64,000 nucleotides of DNA, taken from NCBI GenBank assembly GCA_963576475.1, contig OY754970.1, positions 28,099,091-28,163,090 of the forward strand. Direction: 5' to 3'. A model generated the notes under the pieces. The model worked only from the letters and a program-made list of their open reading frames with translations. It was not told where the DNA came from and searched no databases. Source of the stretch: Molanna angustata (Eukaryota > Arthropoda > Insecta > Trichoptera > Molannidae). Numbering within the stretch: position 1 is the first letter of the stretch; each line of letters begins with the position of its first letter. Both the position numbers and the translations under genes were made by a program. Positions 11,434 to 23,811 of this stretch are shown here, in pieces.

Positions 11434-11617
11434 GGGGGGTAAGTCTGGTCCAACCGGCGAAATCAAAACCCTCACGATTACCCATATCATGGACATAATT
11501 ATTTCATGGAGTTGTATACCATCTTTAGATGTCATAGAACTTCATATGATAATTATATCCATGATATGGGTAATCACGAGGGTTTTGATTTCTCCAGTTG
11601 GACCAGACTTGCCCCCC
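11434..11617. mobile_element. 184-bp hairpin MITE, copy 1
   Basis: A near-complete palindrome. The left arm GGGGGGTAAGTCTGGTCCAA is mirrored at the right end by GACTTGCCCCCC, and the arms of about 80 bp run through ATTACCCATATCATGGA. The copy at 51958-52141 has exactly the same length, and a half copy lies at 15271-15343. There is no coding capacity. Transcription through it would give a long hairpin RNA. The target duplication is not clear, so the superfamily is unassigned. Confidence 0.9.
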
Positions 11618-12989
11618 AGTAGCCTTGCTCTTGAAACTTGAATCCCAATTTTAATTTTTCATTTAGAACTTACCTACCTGTCGCCTTCGTACACTCGAAT
11701 TATCAACTGTAGTATTATCAATGGTATGTTCTAAGCGAGTCGGATCGTATTGGGATCGGATTTTCAGTGGAGAGGGCCGCGGGCCTGTTTTAATTAATGG
11801 TATTTTGATTGAAACGTATGATAAAATACTTAAAAAGCCCCTTAAAAAAACTGTTTCATATTACAAAAAATCATATAATATCTATCTACTTGATAAAGAC
11901 ATATTATTTATCTATAAATCGACTGATACATTTGTTAGTGTATCTAATTATAAAACTATTCAGATTTTCTTTCATTTTATGATATTCCATTTTTACTCCT
12001 CACTAACCCAAGGGGATATAGTGGGGAGTTATGATTTCGTAATTTTTTAGGCTATTTTTTATTGCAGATTATAAACTAGTATCATGCTGAGTTTTTATAT
12101 TCTGAGTGTGTGTGTGCTATGTGCTGGGTGCTGTGTGCTATGTACTGTGTGCTATGTACGGCGTATTCATTTTACTTTATCAATTATAGACTAAAGTACT
12201 CATTCGATTCTTTTCAAATATTGTAAATATGTAAATCTAATACTCCCTTAGACCCCATTATATTTTGAGGGATATCTGAATAGTGTTTCTCAATTAAACG
12301 TCAAATATTTTAAAGTGACCCCAAGCTCAGGAAACTTAAAATATGAAATTTTTATTTTCGAATTGGTTAAAAGACTTATCACTTTCATAAAAATAAATAT
12401 CAAGTTTTCATAATAAAATATTTAAATAAAAAAATAATTGAAAAACTCTAATTGAAAAATTATTCAAAAAAAAATCGAGTGACTTGATACTGAGGAGTTT
12501 AGAGTTGGCCACAACCCACTCGTTTTATTTACCTTGGGTTCTTTACCGGTTGTTATTTGACGCACATAACATTGTTTTTTATCAAATTGTTGAACTCTCC
12601 GCTGTGGTATTTTTCTACTCATTAATATATGCCTTTTTTTTTAAATATTTATATATATAAGTATTTATTTTTATGTTTACCCAATGTTCAATGATTTTCA
12701 ATAGAATTTCATTATGCTTGTAGTTTTCGGACGTATTCTCCAAGACAAAATACCTTCTTGTATGATGAAAACATGTAAAAGTTAGACTAGAACTTAAAGA
12801 AACGACCAGATATATCATTTCATGCTGCAATTACTAGTACATATATTTATTCCCTTTTTCATATTCACTTTTAGCTAAAGTACGTCTCTTTCACAGTCAT
12901 TATTTGGTGTGAGAGATTATTATAATATGATTGCATTGGAGTAAAAGAGAACATAATGTCACATAATTATAACATAATTATTGTATGTT
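11618..12989. other. AT-rich stretch with simple repeat
   Basis: A degenerate GTGTGCTATGTACTG-type simple repeat lies at about 12100-12165. Motif TTGGCCACAACCCACTCGTT at about 12508 belongs to the repeat that forms the array at 36.0-36.66 kb. The 109-codon frame at 11721-12050 (plus) shows no family I know. Confidence 0.4.
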
Positions 12990-13055
12990 CTCTTTCTCAC
13001 TTAATGAACTCTGTCGTGTGCGCTCTTTCTCACTTTATGTACTCTGTCGTGTGCG
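12990..13055. repeat. 33-bp direct tandem duplication
   Basis: CTCTTTCTCACTTAATGAAC and its extension to GTGTGCG repeats once with a 33-bp period (12990 and 13023). A third partial copy follows. Confidence 0.85.
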
Positions 13056-14295
13056 TTCTTTCTTGGTGATATTGTATGAATTCGTTAAAATGTAGCATTT
13101 TTGTAGAGCGTTTTGCTCTCGTATAACGTGTCTATATATAAAATGCCATTGCTTAAAAGTGAATGTATTGCACAGTGCAATGCAAGATAAATAAGTCAGT
13201 ATGGCTATCTGATCTCTCTACATCAGTTCACTTCTATTCTGAATTATAAAACGGTAAAGAAGTATGTATTTGTGTTAACAAAACCTTTTATAAATAAATC
13301 AACAATTTTTTTGTCGATTTTGGTAGCTATCTACCTTCCAACCATTTGGGGAAAGATATGCGTTATGATGGAAGTTTATTATTTGTTGGGTGACACTTAT
13401 GAGAGTTGGGGCGGATCAGAGCTACGGTGGGTAGAGGGGGAGGGGCGAGACCATCGATCATCCAATTAGCCCGCTGATCAATCACCCGATGGCAACCCCT
13501 CCACCATACCCCATACCTCCCCTCCTCCCATGGGTTGTGTTTCTTATTCAATAATAATTAGGAATACCCACCAAAATACATGATCCCCTGATACATATCT
13601 ACTTGTATTCTGCCAAATTAATAATAGATATGATGTTACGCACAAAGGTATAGACATCGTCAAATTGTAAAGTTTGCGTAATTTAATTTAAATAATTGAT
13701 CCATTAATCAAATCTACTTGTTAAACATATACATAAAAATAAATCTAATAATTATCGATATAGGTATAATTTTTTCAGCATTGAACCTTGATCAATGCGT
13801 TTGTTGCATTATTTTATTCCAGTGTACCTATGCATTGGTCTGCTAATAAATTGAAAAGTATGTAAAATAATTATGATCAATCCTTTCAGAAAAATTGAAC
13901 TTATGAAATATTTCAAAACATGCTCGCTAAGCCAATAGTATCTTGCTAATATATCATGCATAAAATAGCGATTCCAAGCTTAATCACTTTAGTATTAGAG
14001 TTGGTCACATCAAGGTATTTTTGTCCAGTCAAACGCTTCACATCTCGATTATGTGACGTAGTACTCAGCTTATTTATATTTTTTACCCAGATTTGTACAC
14101 AGTTTTCATATACTTAAAGAATAACACTTTGTTGAACATAATGTGGGATGTGCATTATAATTTGTTTAACTCCAGGATCATCTCTCTACATTCTTTATTC
14201 TACATTCATTCGCTATATGTATAATGTAACTAAATAAATGGTAGGTACAATATAAATGTATGATTTCATGTTTGTATGGTTGAATTTCCACATAA
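13056..14295. other. Unique stretch
   Basis: AT-rich apart from a GC-richer block at 13400-13540 that is open in both strands. Another solitary copy of the GGTCACATC repeat motif lies near 14005. No gene is supported. Confidence 0.35.
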
Positions 14296-14618
14296 AAAAT
14301 ACATACATACATACATACATACCATCACGCCATGTCCCTTACGGGGTAAGCAGAGAGAATCGAGCGCCATACTTCTCTATTTTTGCACACATTTCTGGCT
14401 TCCTTTACATCCATGCATCGTCGCATACATGCTCGTCGATTGTTCAAACTTTTTATGTTTCCTTCTTTCAAAATATCATTCACATGGTCATGCCATCCCT
14501 TTCTGGGGTGACCTCTGGTATTCACTCCATCTCTTGCACCCATGTATATTTTTTTGGTCAGTCGTTCATCGTTCATTCTTTCTATATGTCCAAACCACCT
14601 TAAAGCATTCACTTTCAT
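14296..14618 (-). pseudogene. LINE 3' end (LRWFGHIERM type), copy 1
   Basis: On the minus strand an uninterrupted 97-codon frame begins MKVNALRWFGHIERMNDERL and ends with a short stretch containing WRSILSAYPVRDMA and a stop. LRWFGHxxRM followed by a basic GHPRKGW motif is the usual C-terminal signature of RTE-like non-LTR retrotransposon polyproteins. The element ends in an (ATGT)n tail at 14296-14320. The upstream coding region is absent. The frame is intact but far shorter than the family's roughly 1000 residues. Confidence 0.85.
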
Positions 14619-15270
14619 TTTACATATAATATCCTTCTTTAACTTGCATTCTCTACTTATGTCCTAATTTTTTATTCTATCATATATCGTTCTATTTCAT
14701 ACTCTTCACATAAAAAATGCTATCGATTTCTAAATTATTTATATAACTAACAATTTAAGATAAAGGTATTTGCAAAAACCAGTGTAGATACAGTCAAGTA
14801 AGTAGGTACCGAGTATAAACCGCCGCATTTCCACAAGAGAGAATTTAATGTATTTTTTATCTTTCATCGTGTTAATCTCGCCTTACATCGTTCTGCATAA
14901 GAATCATCCCGAGGCTATAACATCTTTGTGCAGAGCAAGACAAGGAACGGGGAACATCTTAAATAACTTGCGCGTAACGCGTACTAATTTCTCCTCCTCC
15001 ACCCCGTCATGGTTGCAGTGAAAGGTCGCTAAAGAAATCGGCGATGGGTTCAACCCTTGCCTCTGTATTATAACCCCAAGGCGCCTACAGCAACATCTCT
15101 AACAGTGATGGTATAATCAAACATAATGGATGAATCTTTATTATAATTAAAATACATAACTGACACGATACTCGTATAGTATTGGTCCTCTCTAAAGCTA
15201 TGGTTTGGTTAATGCGACACTACATAAGTTGTCGCATGTCGTACCTTCACGCGTCCGACGTATGGACTAT

Positions 15271-15343
15271 GAGGGGCAAATCTGGTCAACAGGCGGAATA
15301 AAAACCATGTTTACCCATATCATGGATATAATTGGAGTTCTCT
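15271..15343 (+). mobile_element. Hairpin MITE, half copy
   Basis: The left arm of the 184-bp MITE family only: GAGGGGCAAATCTGGTCAAC, then TTACCCATATCATGGATATAA. The right arm is missing. Confidence 0.7.
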
Positions 15344-15364
15344 AATACTTACATTCAAAAATAC

Positions 15365-15620
15365 AATCACATCATTTCCCTCACGGGTAGGCAGAGAGAA
15401 CCGAACACCACACTTTTCTATCTTGGCACACATTCATGGGCGGCCCCGGCCTCTCACACCATTCCTGTCTGCATTGTATATTTTCTTCGTCAGTCGTTTC
15501 TCATTCATTCTCCCCATGTGGCTAAACTTTCTCAATATGTTTACCTACTTTCTTTCTATTCAAGGCGTATTTCTTCATCTTACATTCTTTCCTTGTATCT
15601 TCTTGCCTCATCTTAGATTC
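15365..15620 (-). pseudogene. LINE 3' end (LRWFGHIERM type), copy 2
   Basis: The same family as 14296-14618, more decayed. The minus-strand translation shows HMGRMNEKRLTKKIY, then after a 90-nt deletion CQDRKVWCSVLSAYP. The deletion removes the basic segment. Stops interrupt the frame. Confidence 0.8.
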
Positions 15621-17390
15621 TTCTAAGCGATCTCATTTCATCTGCATTTAATCTAGTTTCATGCCATGTCTAGGTTTAACTTACATACGTCAAGGCTGTC
15701 ACTAAGATAGCTTTATAAATAGCAACATTGGCTTCCTTTGAATAATAATAATAAAATTATTAATTAATACTATTCGTGAATAATTTTATGCCAATACTGA
15801 AATCGGTGTGTTGATTATTACTTACCTACCGAGTCCACGATCATCTAACTATATTGTGTCCCTCCAGTAATTTGCAGCCATAACTAGATTATTAATATCA
15901 CTACATAATCTTCTCAAATAATGTGTCACAAAAGGTACAGTACATATGTCTGATTCTCGAGATAAAAGCTCTATACGTTGTCGAACAACACCTAAGAACA
16001 TGTACAGATACTTTTACGAGCGGTGGAGAATTACCATATCATCTCAGACAGACAGGATGTGCAGCGGTTTCTTGCAGACACGAGAATCACGCTGTAAAAT
16101 GGCGTGATATTACACGTGCATAATCCTCTTCTGCCCCATACTCCGTTCATCCACTGAGGTGGGTAGCGGCACCAGAATCTCGGTTCTTTACCATCCCCTT
16201 AGTACCTCCAACCACCGACCCCCTGGCTCATCGTGGAAAACCCCCAGATTCAAATGTAATCACTAGTATCGTGGTCGCACGCATTCGATATCTTCAGAAT
16301 ATATTTACCAAGTTTTATTTAAGCTACAACTAGATTTAGATGCTTGTCTATTCGTGTCATATTTCACAATATTATATTATATTCTCAAATTAAATATTTT
16401 GTTTAATAAATGTAATTCATAACAGCACGATAATATTAGTTTATCGACCGAAAGTACTCGAAGGAATACTATTTTAATTTATGTATATTATTATCAAATT
16501 AATTAAACACTTTTTGATGATTTCGGCCATTTGCAATGGGCACAGTTAAGTGCTCCTACTTGATGACAATGATATACTGAAATATTCATTGCACGATAAA
16601 TATGAACTAATAGTCATTCTTTACAACTAATCATGGATATTTTATGTTTTATTTTTTTAGGCGATAGTTAAATCCATGGTTTTATTTTAATATAATACAT
16701 CATAACTTTGGTAGGTACTATTTTTTTTTAATTACGAAATGGGTTATATTTGTATTATTTCCTTCTTGTCTCCATTTATAATAGTGAATAGATAATATCT
16801 AATAAAATGTAAGATTGTAGGTACTCGTAGAAGAATGTCTGACTTTCACCCCTATCAGTTTAATTATACGTCCCCTCCTAACTCAACGCCACTGGCATGA
16901 TATAATTTTGATAAGAAAATGCTCCCGAAATGCGTTTTTAGACACCACCAATTGTGTTTCTTTCTTCCAAGATGAAAAATTATGAAACCTCCTGGCCATA
17001 TTTTGTCGGAACAAGAATATTATCGTGCAGTCGTAACTCATCAAGGTTGAGAAGAAAGGTTTATGAAATATGCCTTGAAACATAGACGCTTTTAAAAATT
17101 TACGTCTCACTGAACTTTTTTCAATTATAAAGTGGTTTTTCTGGGTACGTGACGTCAATTTCACATTAGTGTTTGTTAAACACCGACATGTTAGAAAGAG
17201 CTTTTATACATCAATTAAGTGGCAAAAAAAACTACGATCTAACTTTTGAGGACTCTACAATAGGAAATCACTTTCATGTCGAATGTTTCCTCTCGTTCTT
17301 ATATTTTTGTATTATATTTTTGTAACCCTGTATCAATCGTTTGTCCTACATTATTTGAATTTGACTAAACTGCACAGCCACCACATCCGT
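15621..17390. other. Unique stretch
   Basis: A non-repetitive block at 16010-16290 is GC-richer than the rest. It contains a 66-codon frame (15923-16123) without recognisable features. The remainder is AT-rich. No gene is supported. Confidence 0.35.
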
Positions 17391-17394
17391 GATT

Positions 17395-17650
17395 GGCAAG
17401 TTGACTGAAATAAATAGAGTCAACACTTCATCTTTCGGTGATCGTGCTTTTGCTGTGGCCGGACCAGTCTCGTGGAATAAACTACCACCTGAACTGAGGC
17501 AAATCGACAACTAAGCACTATTCAGGAAACACCTAAAAACTCACTTCTTCCGCGAGTCTTACAATAACCCCTTATATATTCAAAGCGCCCTTGAGGTGAG
17601 GTTATCACAAAAACGGCGCTATAAAATTAATCCAAATTTATTATTATTAT
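17395..17650 (+). pseudogene. LINE 3' end (SFGDRAF..W type), longer copy
   Basis: The plus-strand translation reads SSFGDRAFAVAGPVSWNKLP, then PELRQIDN, an in-frame TAA, then ALFRKHLKTHFFRESY. A conserved-type FGDRAFxVAxPxxWNxLP block near the C terminus is typical of CR1/L2-like LINE proteins. The internal stop marks it as dead. It matches the 2.2-kb fragment through the 3' end and ends in a (TTA)n stretch. Confidence 0.85.
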
Positions 17651-19624
17651 AACCACATTGGTCTTAAATCATGTATTTTTTTATTTTAAATTCATACTTG
17701 TCTTATTATTTTACTCGATCGTGTTTTATTACATAAATTTCGTCTATTGATTTTCATGTGAAACTTTTTAAATAATATTTGCATTTTTTAATTATCTTAT
17801 GAGTGAAAGTTTTCTTATGATTAAAAATTTGAAAATTGGAATATCTAATATTATTTCCAAATTTTTCATTCAAACCGTAAAGTGTATACCACTGTGGTTT
17901 ACAGATAATCTCTAATCTATACAACCATATATGTAATTATTCTTTCCCCATGCTTACTCAATTATTAATCTTTTCGTACTACATTTCATTTAAATTTCGC
18001 TCTTTTTGGATTCTATTTCATTTTTTTTGTCTTTTTACTATGCATGCGTTATTTAAATTATTTTTGCGCTTCTATTTATAATCTCTTTTTATTCACCTTT
18101 GAATGAAACGTGTATAAAAAGTTGTAATTTAATGTTTTATATTATTTAAGTTATGACGAATAACTTCAATAAGTTCATTAGGTTAACTGTTAGTGCTTAC
18201 ATATAAAAATACATAGGTAAATGAAATGCTGTCACCCTTGTATGCCAAAATTGTAATTAATTCATAATATTTTTTACTCTTCAAAAACAAAAAATATTTA
18301 ATGTACGCCTACCTATTTCCAGTAGCGGAATAACTTATAAAAGCCGAATCCCTAGGCTTCGCCATAAATATATTATGATGTAAGGAAATATACAAATATA
18401 TATTTAATCAAAGGATAGAAAAACTATCGTTTTGAAAAATCCAAATTATTTTTTTTTGTTTTATCGCAACCATGTTACAAGATCCAGGTATTGAAAAGTA
18501 GATACAATCCTTTTCAGGCCCACAATATGTAAATGTTATTTTGGCATGTGATTGAACAATATTTTTTGTGACCACTGCAATGAACAACGAAGAATTATGT
18601 TAAAAAATCCTTAAATAATCGACATTTCCCAATTTTCTTTCAGGGTTTGCGTAGTCTGTATATTCTAGGCACGCCCCTGCCTATTTCGTATTTTTCCTCA
18701 AGTTTCTTGAGCAATACAAATAGTGAGTTCAACGACCCAAAAAAGTTCATCTCGAAAGAGAAAAAAAAAATTTTCGACTGGAAGCCAAAAGTTAGTCAAC
18801 CTCAGACATCCGAAGTAACTTCGGTTAGGAATTATTGTTGTGAATATAAAAAGTAATAAGAAGAACAAACTAAGAAGAAAAATCGATCCGAATGTGGGGC
18901 GAGAACTTTCGAGACCGCAAAAGTGTAAAAGCGAAAGATTAAAAAAAACACAAGTTAAAAGTTTAAATTGCGACCTTGAACTGGAAAGTTTTCGAAGATT
19001 GTTAATAGTGTGACTCCAAGTTGGTACATAACAAAAAAGTTTACAAAATGAAAATGGGTCGATATCCCGCGATGCGATCATTAGTTCCATGTCAAGCGAC
19101 CTCTTTGGAGACCGTTATAAACAAACTTGATGGTTTTCTATTAGTTTCGGAAATTAATTGTAGAAAACTTTGGTTTTTTCATGTCATGCTTACGAGCCAT
19201 GAAAATTACTCACGGAATACAACTAGATTGGTTGACTCAATAAAACCGACAACTTTACTCTTAGCCAACTTGTTTACATGATTTTTTTCTATTTGCTGCT
19301 TTTAAATCAAAATCAAATGTTTTTTAAAAAAATTCGATTAGTTATAAATTAATTATAATTATCAATTAATTATAAAACACTACAATTTATTTTATTGTTA
19401 TTGGGAAGAAACTTGTTGCGAGATCTAATTTTTTATCCTCGGGACAAATGATGATCTTCGTTATGGCTTCAACCAAGTTATTTTGTAGTTTCATTGACTC
19501 AATAGTATTTTTTTAGGAATCGTTTGGTATATGTAATCCGTATCATTCAAACTCCTAATACAAATTATTATTTTTCATCAAAAAAATTCTATTTACTTAT
19601 GGATAGCTGTGAAACAAATATTTA
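17651..19624. other. Unique stretch with one shared 47-bp segment
   Basis: Positions 18636-18684 (GGGTTTGCGTAGTCTGTATA..) match the reverse complement of 55747-55797, so the acceptor-like TTTCTTTCAG at 18635 belongs to a repeat and not an exon. The 130-codon minus frame at 18698-19090 is rich in F, L and S from T-rich DNA and lacks a family signature. Confidence 0.45.
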
Positions 19625-19700
19625 TTCATACCATCACGGTATATCCCACAATGTGAGGTAACCAGCAACAGGCGTGCTAGTGTGCATTACCTTGTGAAAT
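19625..19700 (+). repeat. CACGGCAT dispersed element, short copy
   Basis: Only the first about 75 bp is present: CCATCACGGTATATCCCACA, ATGTGAGGTAACCAGC and a decayed GCATTACCTT. Confidence 0.75.
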
Positions 19701-20067
19701 ACTCGAGATTATGCTATTTTATTTATTTATTTCTTATAAATCCTTTTTTTTACAAATGTAATAATATATTATGTATGTACAATATAACTTAAAATATATA
19801 GTTCTATAATTAACTTAGAATTAAAGTTTATGTTTTTTATTCTTATCACTTACTCATTATAGTGTTTATATTTTATAGATGATTTCTGGATAAGACACTC
19901 CACTAGGCCAATGCCTGTGTCGGAGTGCCATTACATATATTTTTATTTAGTATAGTGTTAATCTATTGGTACCGACTGTAAGGTAGTCTAATAGTACATA
20001 ATTCACAGTGAATTTTTTACTTTTAATTTACAAAAAAAATTTAATCTTTTACTAATCTCATACTCAT
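19701..20067. other. AT-rich non-coding stretch
   Basis: Contains a TTTA run at about 19718-19732 and nothing else that I can support. Confidence 0.4.
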
Positions 20068-20350
20068 TACTTCACGGCATATCCCACAATGTGGAAGAAA
20101 CCAGCGACAAATGTGCGGATGTGAATGACCTTATAAAATGGAGCACAACACATGCGTGTATACCCACACATCAGTCTCGTCTCACCAAAAAAGACAATAC
20201 ATTCAGAATGGGTGGTGAACGTCATTGCAAAACTATGTGAGATGTTATTGTTACCTGTTGTATTTTCGATTATCCGGCTCTTACGGGACACTCGATAACA
20301 ATAATAGAAAAGAGTGGAAACACTGTTCTAAGCCGGTGCTTAGCAGCTTT
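20068..20350 (+). repeat. CACGGCAT dispersed element, long copy
   Basis: A full set of family blocks, from CTTCACGGCATATCCCACAA to GTTCTAAGCCGGTGCTTAGC, collinear with 10231-10590. The 74-codon minus frame inside it is not a gene. Confidence 0.82.
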
Positions 20351-20399
20351 TATTATATTCAAAGACAAAAAACTCACTAGAATTTTTATTTATAATGAC

Positions 20400-20692
20400 A
20401 CAAGGAATGACGGAATAATATCGTAATCTCCAGAATGTGGCAACTCGTTATTGGGTGCGTGTTAAATTAATATTTGACGTATTATTAATAATAATAGTAA
20501 TAATAAAATACTTTTATTATGCAAAGCAAATCACACAATGTGGCGGACTTATTACCCGTAGGCAATTTCTACCAGTCAATCACACTACTAAATACAATTG
20601 TACGAGCAAGTACAAAAAATACATATAACAAAAAATAAAATCTAATAGGTACACATGAGAAAAAAGTTATTTGCCCGAGAAGCAATATAAAG
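20400..20692 (+). repeat. SINE family A copy, interrupted
   Basis: The body and tail of family A on the plus strand: CCAGAATGTGGCAACTCGTT to TATTTGAC (ending 20478), then GCCCGAGAAGCAATATAAA at 20671. About 190 bp of unrelated sequence (20479-20670) sits between the two parts. The tRNA-like head is missing. This is the only family A copy on the plus strand. Confidence 0.75.
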
Positions 20693-21489
20693 TAAAATAA
20701 AAGCACAATTTCTTACTTGGACAACCAATTCTCCTCCTGAATCCTTTTTTTTAATAAAATATATTGGAAGTTTGCAAAATTGAATCTTTTTTTTCCTTTA
20801 TAAAATTCCAATGAGTATTATAATATACAATTATAGAGATGAAAATGGGGAAAGTTTGAATATTCAACGTGTTTAAAAATAATGAAAACGCCATTTTTCT
20901 TTGTGTTTCGTTATCTAGGCAATTAATGTTGAGCTGCATATTGTCAATGTTATTATTTCCCGTCGTAGTTACATCGTTTTTTCACTCCCAAGTTCGTAAC
21001 AATACAATCTTAAAGGTAAATAAGTCTTTAAAGCAGGAATAAGTAAATTAGAAGAGACATGATAAGAATCTCCCCTTTTTTAAACTGTGTTTTCCCTCCA
21101 CAGAGGGGTGTTGGAGCAGATGAAGAATAAAAAATAAAAGAAACCTTGACATGGACGTGCGTGGTAGAAATACGTTTAATTTATAAATATACCATTTTAT
21201 ATAATTGTTTTCATTTCTTTATATTTTCATTCATTCAATGAATGAGTCTTTTCTATTTAGATTGTAATCTTAATTACATATTAATATTGTTCGCCATATT
21301 ATGAAATTTCGGAATCATTTTCATAAATGTCTTAATAATTTTTAGATCATTCCAATGTGTAAGTACATTTATAATATAAATAAAGTTATTCCATATATTT
21401 TACTAAGACCTTTATTAGTCGTGCTATCGTGAAGATTAATAACAAGCATTAAATAACCACTTAAAAATTGTGACATTAACTCATTTTTA
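20693..21489. other. AT-rich non-coding stretch
   Basis: No gene or repeat supported. Confidence 0.4.
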
Positions 21490-21801
21490 TTGACAAACTT
21501 TTTTAACGTCTCAACAGAGACGAAGTTGGGATATTGTAGAAGAACCAGGAACCCGAGACACATACAGGGCTTACGACCTGTCATCGGCTGGTTTACGCGA
21601 TCACTTTATGCGCTTGCGCAACGTTCACCAATTATGACTTCTTATTAAGTTCCCTTATCAATATGATTTTTTAAAGTTCTATATATTTGAATAGTGTGTA
21701 ACAATTCACCTGAAAATAAGGAACTATACTATTGTCATCTATGAAGTAACGGAAAAGCCTTTTTTTGTAACGCCATCTATTAAGAAATTAGTTTATTTGT
21801 A
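21490..21801 (-). mobile_element. Foldback family FB1, simple form (copy 1)
   Basis: Contains the family core AGAGACGAAGTTGG, TACAGGGCTTACGACCTGTC, ATCGGCTGGTTTACG and GCGCTTGCGCAACGTTCACC. It continues into the body ending in TAACGCCATCTATTAAGAAA. Inverted, it is collinear with 49220-49562. This is the unduplicated form with no long inverted arms. Relatives: 40.74, 41.88, 49.22, 56.24 and 60.34 kb. Confidence 0.88.
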
Positions 21802-21923
21802 GACAATGAAAGCAAAAGTCCTTATAAATGAAATGACGGTGTCTCGCACAGTTGTCACCCCTGAACTGCGCCAGAAATATTATTTAATTTTTGGCTTGTT
21901 TACCTACTTGTACCAATGTGTAT

Positions 21924-22017
21924 GTAAATCGAATATTTTTTTTAATTTCACATACGCTAATATTTTTTCCCTTTTCAATGTATGCGTATATGCAATTAAA
22001 AAAAATATTCGATTTAC
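21924..22017. repeat. 94-bp hairpin related to FB1 end
   Basis: Two 34-nt arms (21924-21957 and 21984-22017) are reverse complements with two mismatches and start GTAAATCGAATATTTT. The same ATCGAATATTTTT..GCATATGCG string forms the left end of the FB1 copies at 56.2 and 60.3 kb. So this is probably a minimal derivative. The overlapping frames on both strands here are a palindrome effect. Confidence 0.8.
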
Positions 22018-22077
22018 TAGTTCTCTTTGAATCGGCATATTTTAAAAACAAGTTAGATTTAAATTCAACATGAAACT

Positions 22078-22310
22078 GTGACTCCATCGGGAATAGAATT
22101 TGGAACCTACAGCTAATTTATTCAAAATTTCAACTATAAGATTCATATTTAGTTAACTTCATTGATTTACAACTTTTCGCGTTAAGAATAATTGTCAAAT
22201 TCCTTCCACATTTAACAAGTATTGGTAAGTGTATTACCAAATGGAAATTTCTTCCAACTTACTAGTGTTTCTATTCCAGAGAAACGAGAAATATTCATTG
22301 AATATATTTT
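22078..22310 (-). repeat. Probable SINE family B remnant
   Basis: GACTCCATCGGGAATAGAAT near 22080 looks like a decayed B box (reverse strand). The segment at 22218-22300 resembles 310-380 (AATGGCAATCCCTTCCAACT versus AATGGAAATTTCTTCCAACT). Highly diverged. Confidence 0.5.
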
Positions 22311-23308
22311 GATTTTCATTTTGTATTTCTTTCTCACATGTATGATAATATGCTTAAAATGCATTTATTTTCATTAAAAGGAATCTTGAATTCATAAATA
22401 AATGCACCTTAAATATGTATATTACGTATTATCAATTTTTCAAAGACTTTTTTCAACATGAGATTTTCCACAAACTCGAGATATTCACCACGAACTCCCA
22501 TGGCCGTTGAGCCCAGCGGTGTTTTTCTTGAACTAAGAACCTTAAGAGGATTTTTTTATACAAAACAGCCATTCAAAGTCTTAAAATGATCCCTAGAGAA
22601 CAGAGTATTAGGTGTAATCATCAACTCTCGTAAGATGTGCCGGTTTTTATTGGATATGCAAATATTATGAATGATAAAAATGCTTCGGAAAGTCTGCTAA
22701 ATGTATGCACCCCATGACACTAATTGACAGCGTTTACTGGAATCCTTTATGGTGTTTATGTGAAACGAGTTTCTTTATTGCTGATAAATATTTTTCTACA
22801 AAACAACGTCGATGGTGGTAGTAGGTACGACTAAATTCAAAGTGATATAAATGTAATATTTATAAAAGTAAACAGAACCATGGAATTGATCAACTGTGAG
22901 AAATGGGAAGAGTTAATCCATTTTTAAAACCCACTCTACCAGCACATAAATTGAATATTTTTTTTTTATTTTGGATTATTTAAGATTACCTTAAGGACTT
23001 GTTGCATTAATGAACCTAGACTAATGAACTCTGTGTTAAAATAAAACCTTAATCATTTTTCAACGACCCGTATTAATTACAGATAGGTACTCGTAGAATA
23101 ATATTTTTTGTCCAACTGTCGATTCGTTCATGAGAATTCAATTCTCTTAATGAATCGACATTATTAAGGCAAGATGCGTGTACGAAGGAAAATTTTGTAT
23201 GGTGTAGTGGACTTTTTGCATGCTAATAACACGAACTAGAGACCTCGCAGCATATATGTTCCCATACATGGATTTACTCAGAATTCGGAGTAGAACATTT
23301 TATGTGAG

Positions 23309-23310
<2 letters not shown>
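22311..23310. other. Unique stretch
   Basis: No supported gene. An imperfect inverted pair around GTCGATTCGTTCATGAGAAT and TCTTAATGAATCGACATTAT (about 23116-23162) forms a small palindrome. Confidence 0.4.
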
Positions 23311-23376
<66 letters not shown>

Positions 23377-23386
23377 TGTGTGTGTA
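23311..23386. repeat. (GT)n microsatellite
   Basis: About 76 bp of GT dinucleotides with one GG interruption. It makes a VCVCVC frame that is not a gene. Confidence 0.97.
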
Positions 23387-23811
23387 TGTCCGTCCCCCCC
23401 TTATAACTTTTGATCCGCTCAATTTACACAGCCCAAATTATCAGAATAAATAAACAGTTATAGACCTAAAAAATTTTATACTCAGAAGTGTGAATTTTTG
23501 TTTCAGTCAGGGGTTATCAACTTTTGAAATTTTGGTTTATTTTTCCATATATCTCAGAAACCATAAAAGCTAGAATGCTGAAATTTGTTATAAACATAGA
23601 CAAATACAAAATCTAAAATTAGTTTTTAAAAAAAAAATCCAGGGTTTCTCAAACATTTTTTATTAAGAAAAATATTTTTTTTATGATAAATTTATGAGTT
23701 TAACTGCCTACATTTCCAGATTTTTTAAAAATATCAAAAAAAAACCGAAACACCCCAACTAGACAATTTAATTTTATATAAAAAATATTAACATTGTATT
23801 AGCACATCTCA
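23387..23811. other. Non-coding stretch after (GT)n
   Basis: AT-rich with long A and T runs. GTATGTCCGTCC directly follows the GT tract, which may be the remains of a repeat that carried it. No frame or match in the window. Confidence 0.35.

Noticed and set aside
18625..18680. Splice acceptor TTTCTTTCAG followed by a possible exon
   Set aside because: The supposed exon start is part of a segment repeated at 55.75 kb in inverted orientation.
18698..19090. 130-codon minus-strand frame rich in F, L and S
   Set aside because: Composition reflects T-rich DNA. No start context, domain or relative.
23220..23453. 77-codon frame with VCVCVC
   Set aside because: Translation of the (GT)n microsatellite.
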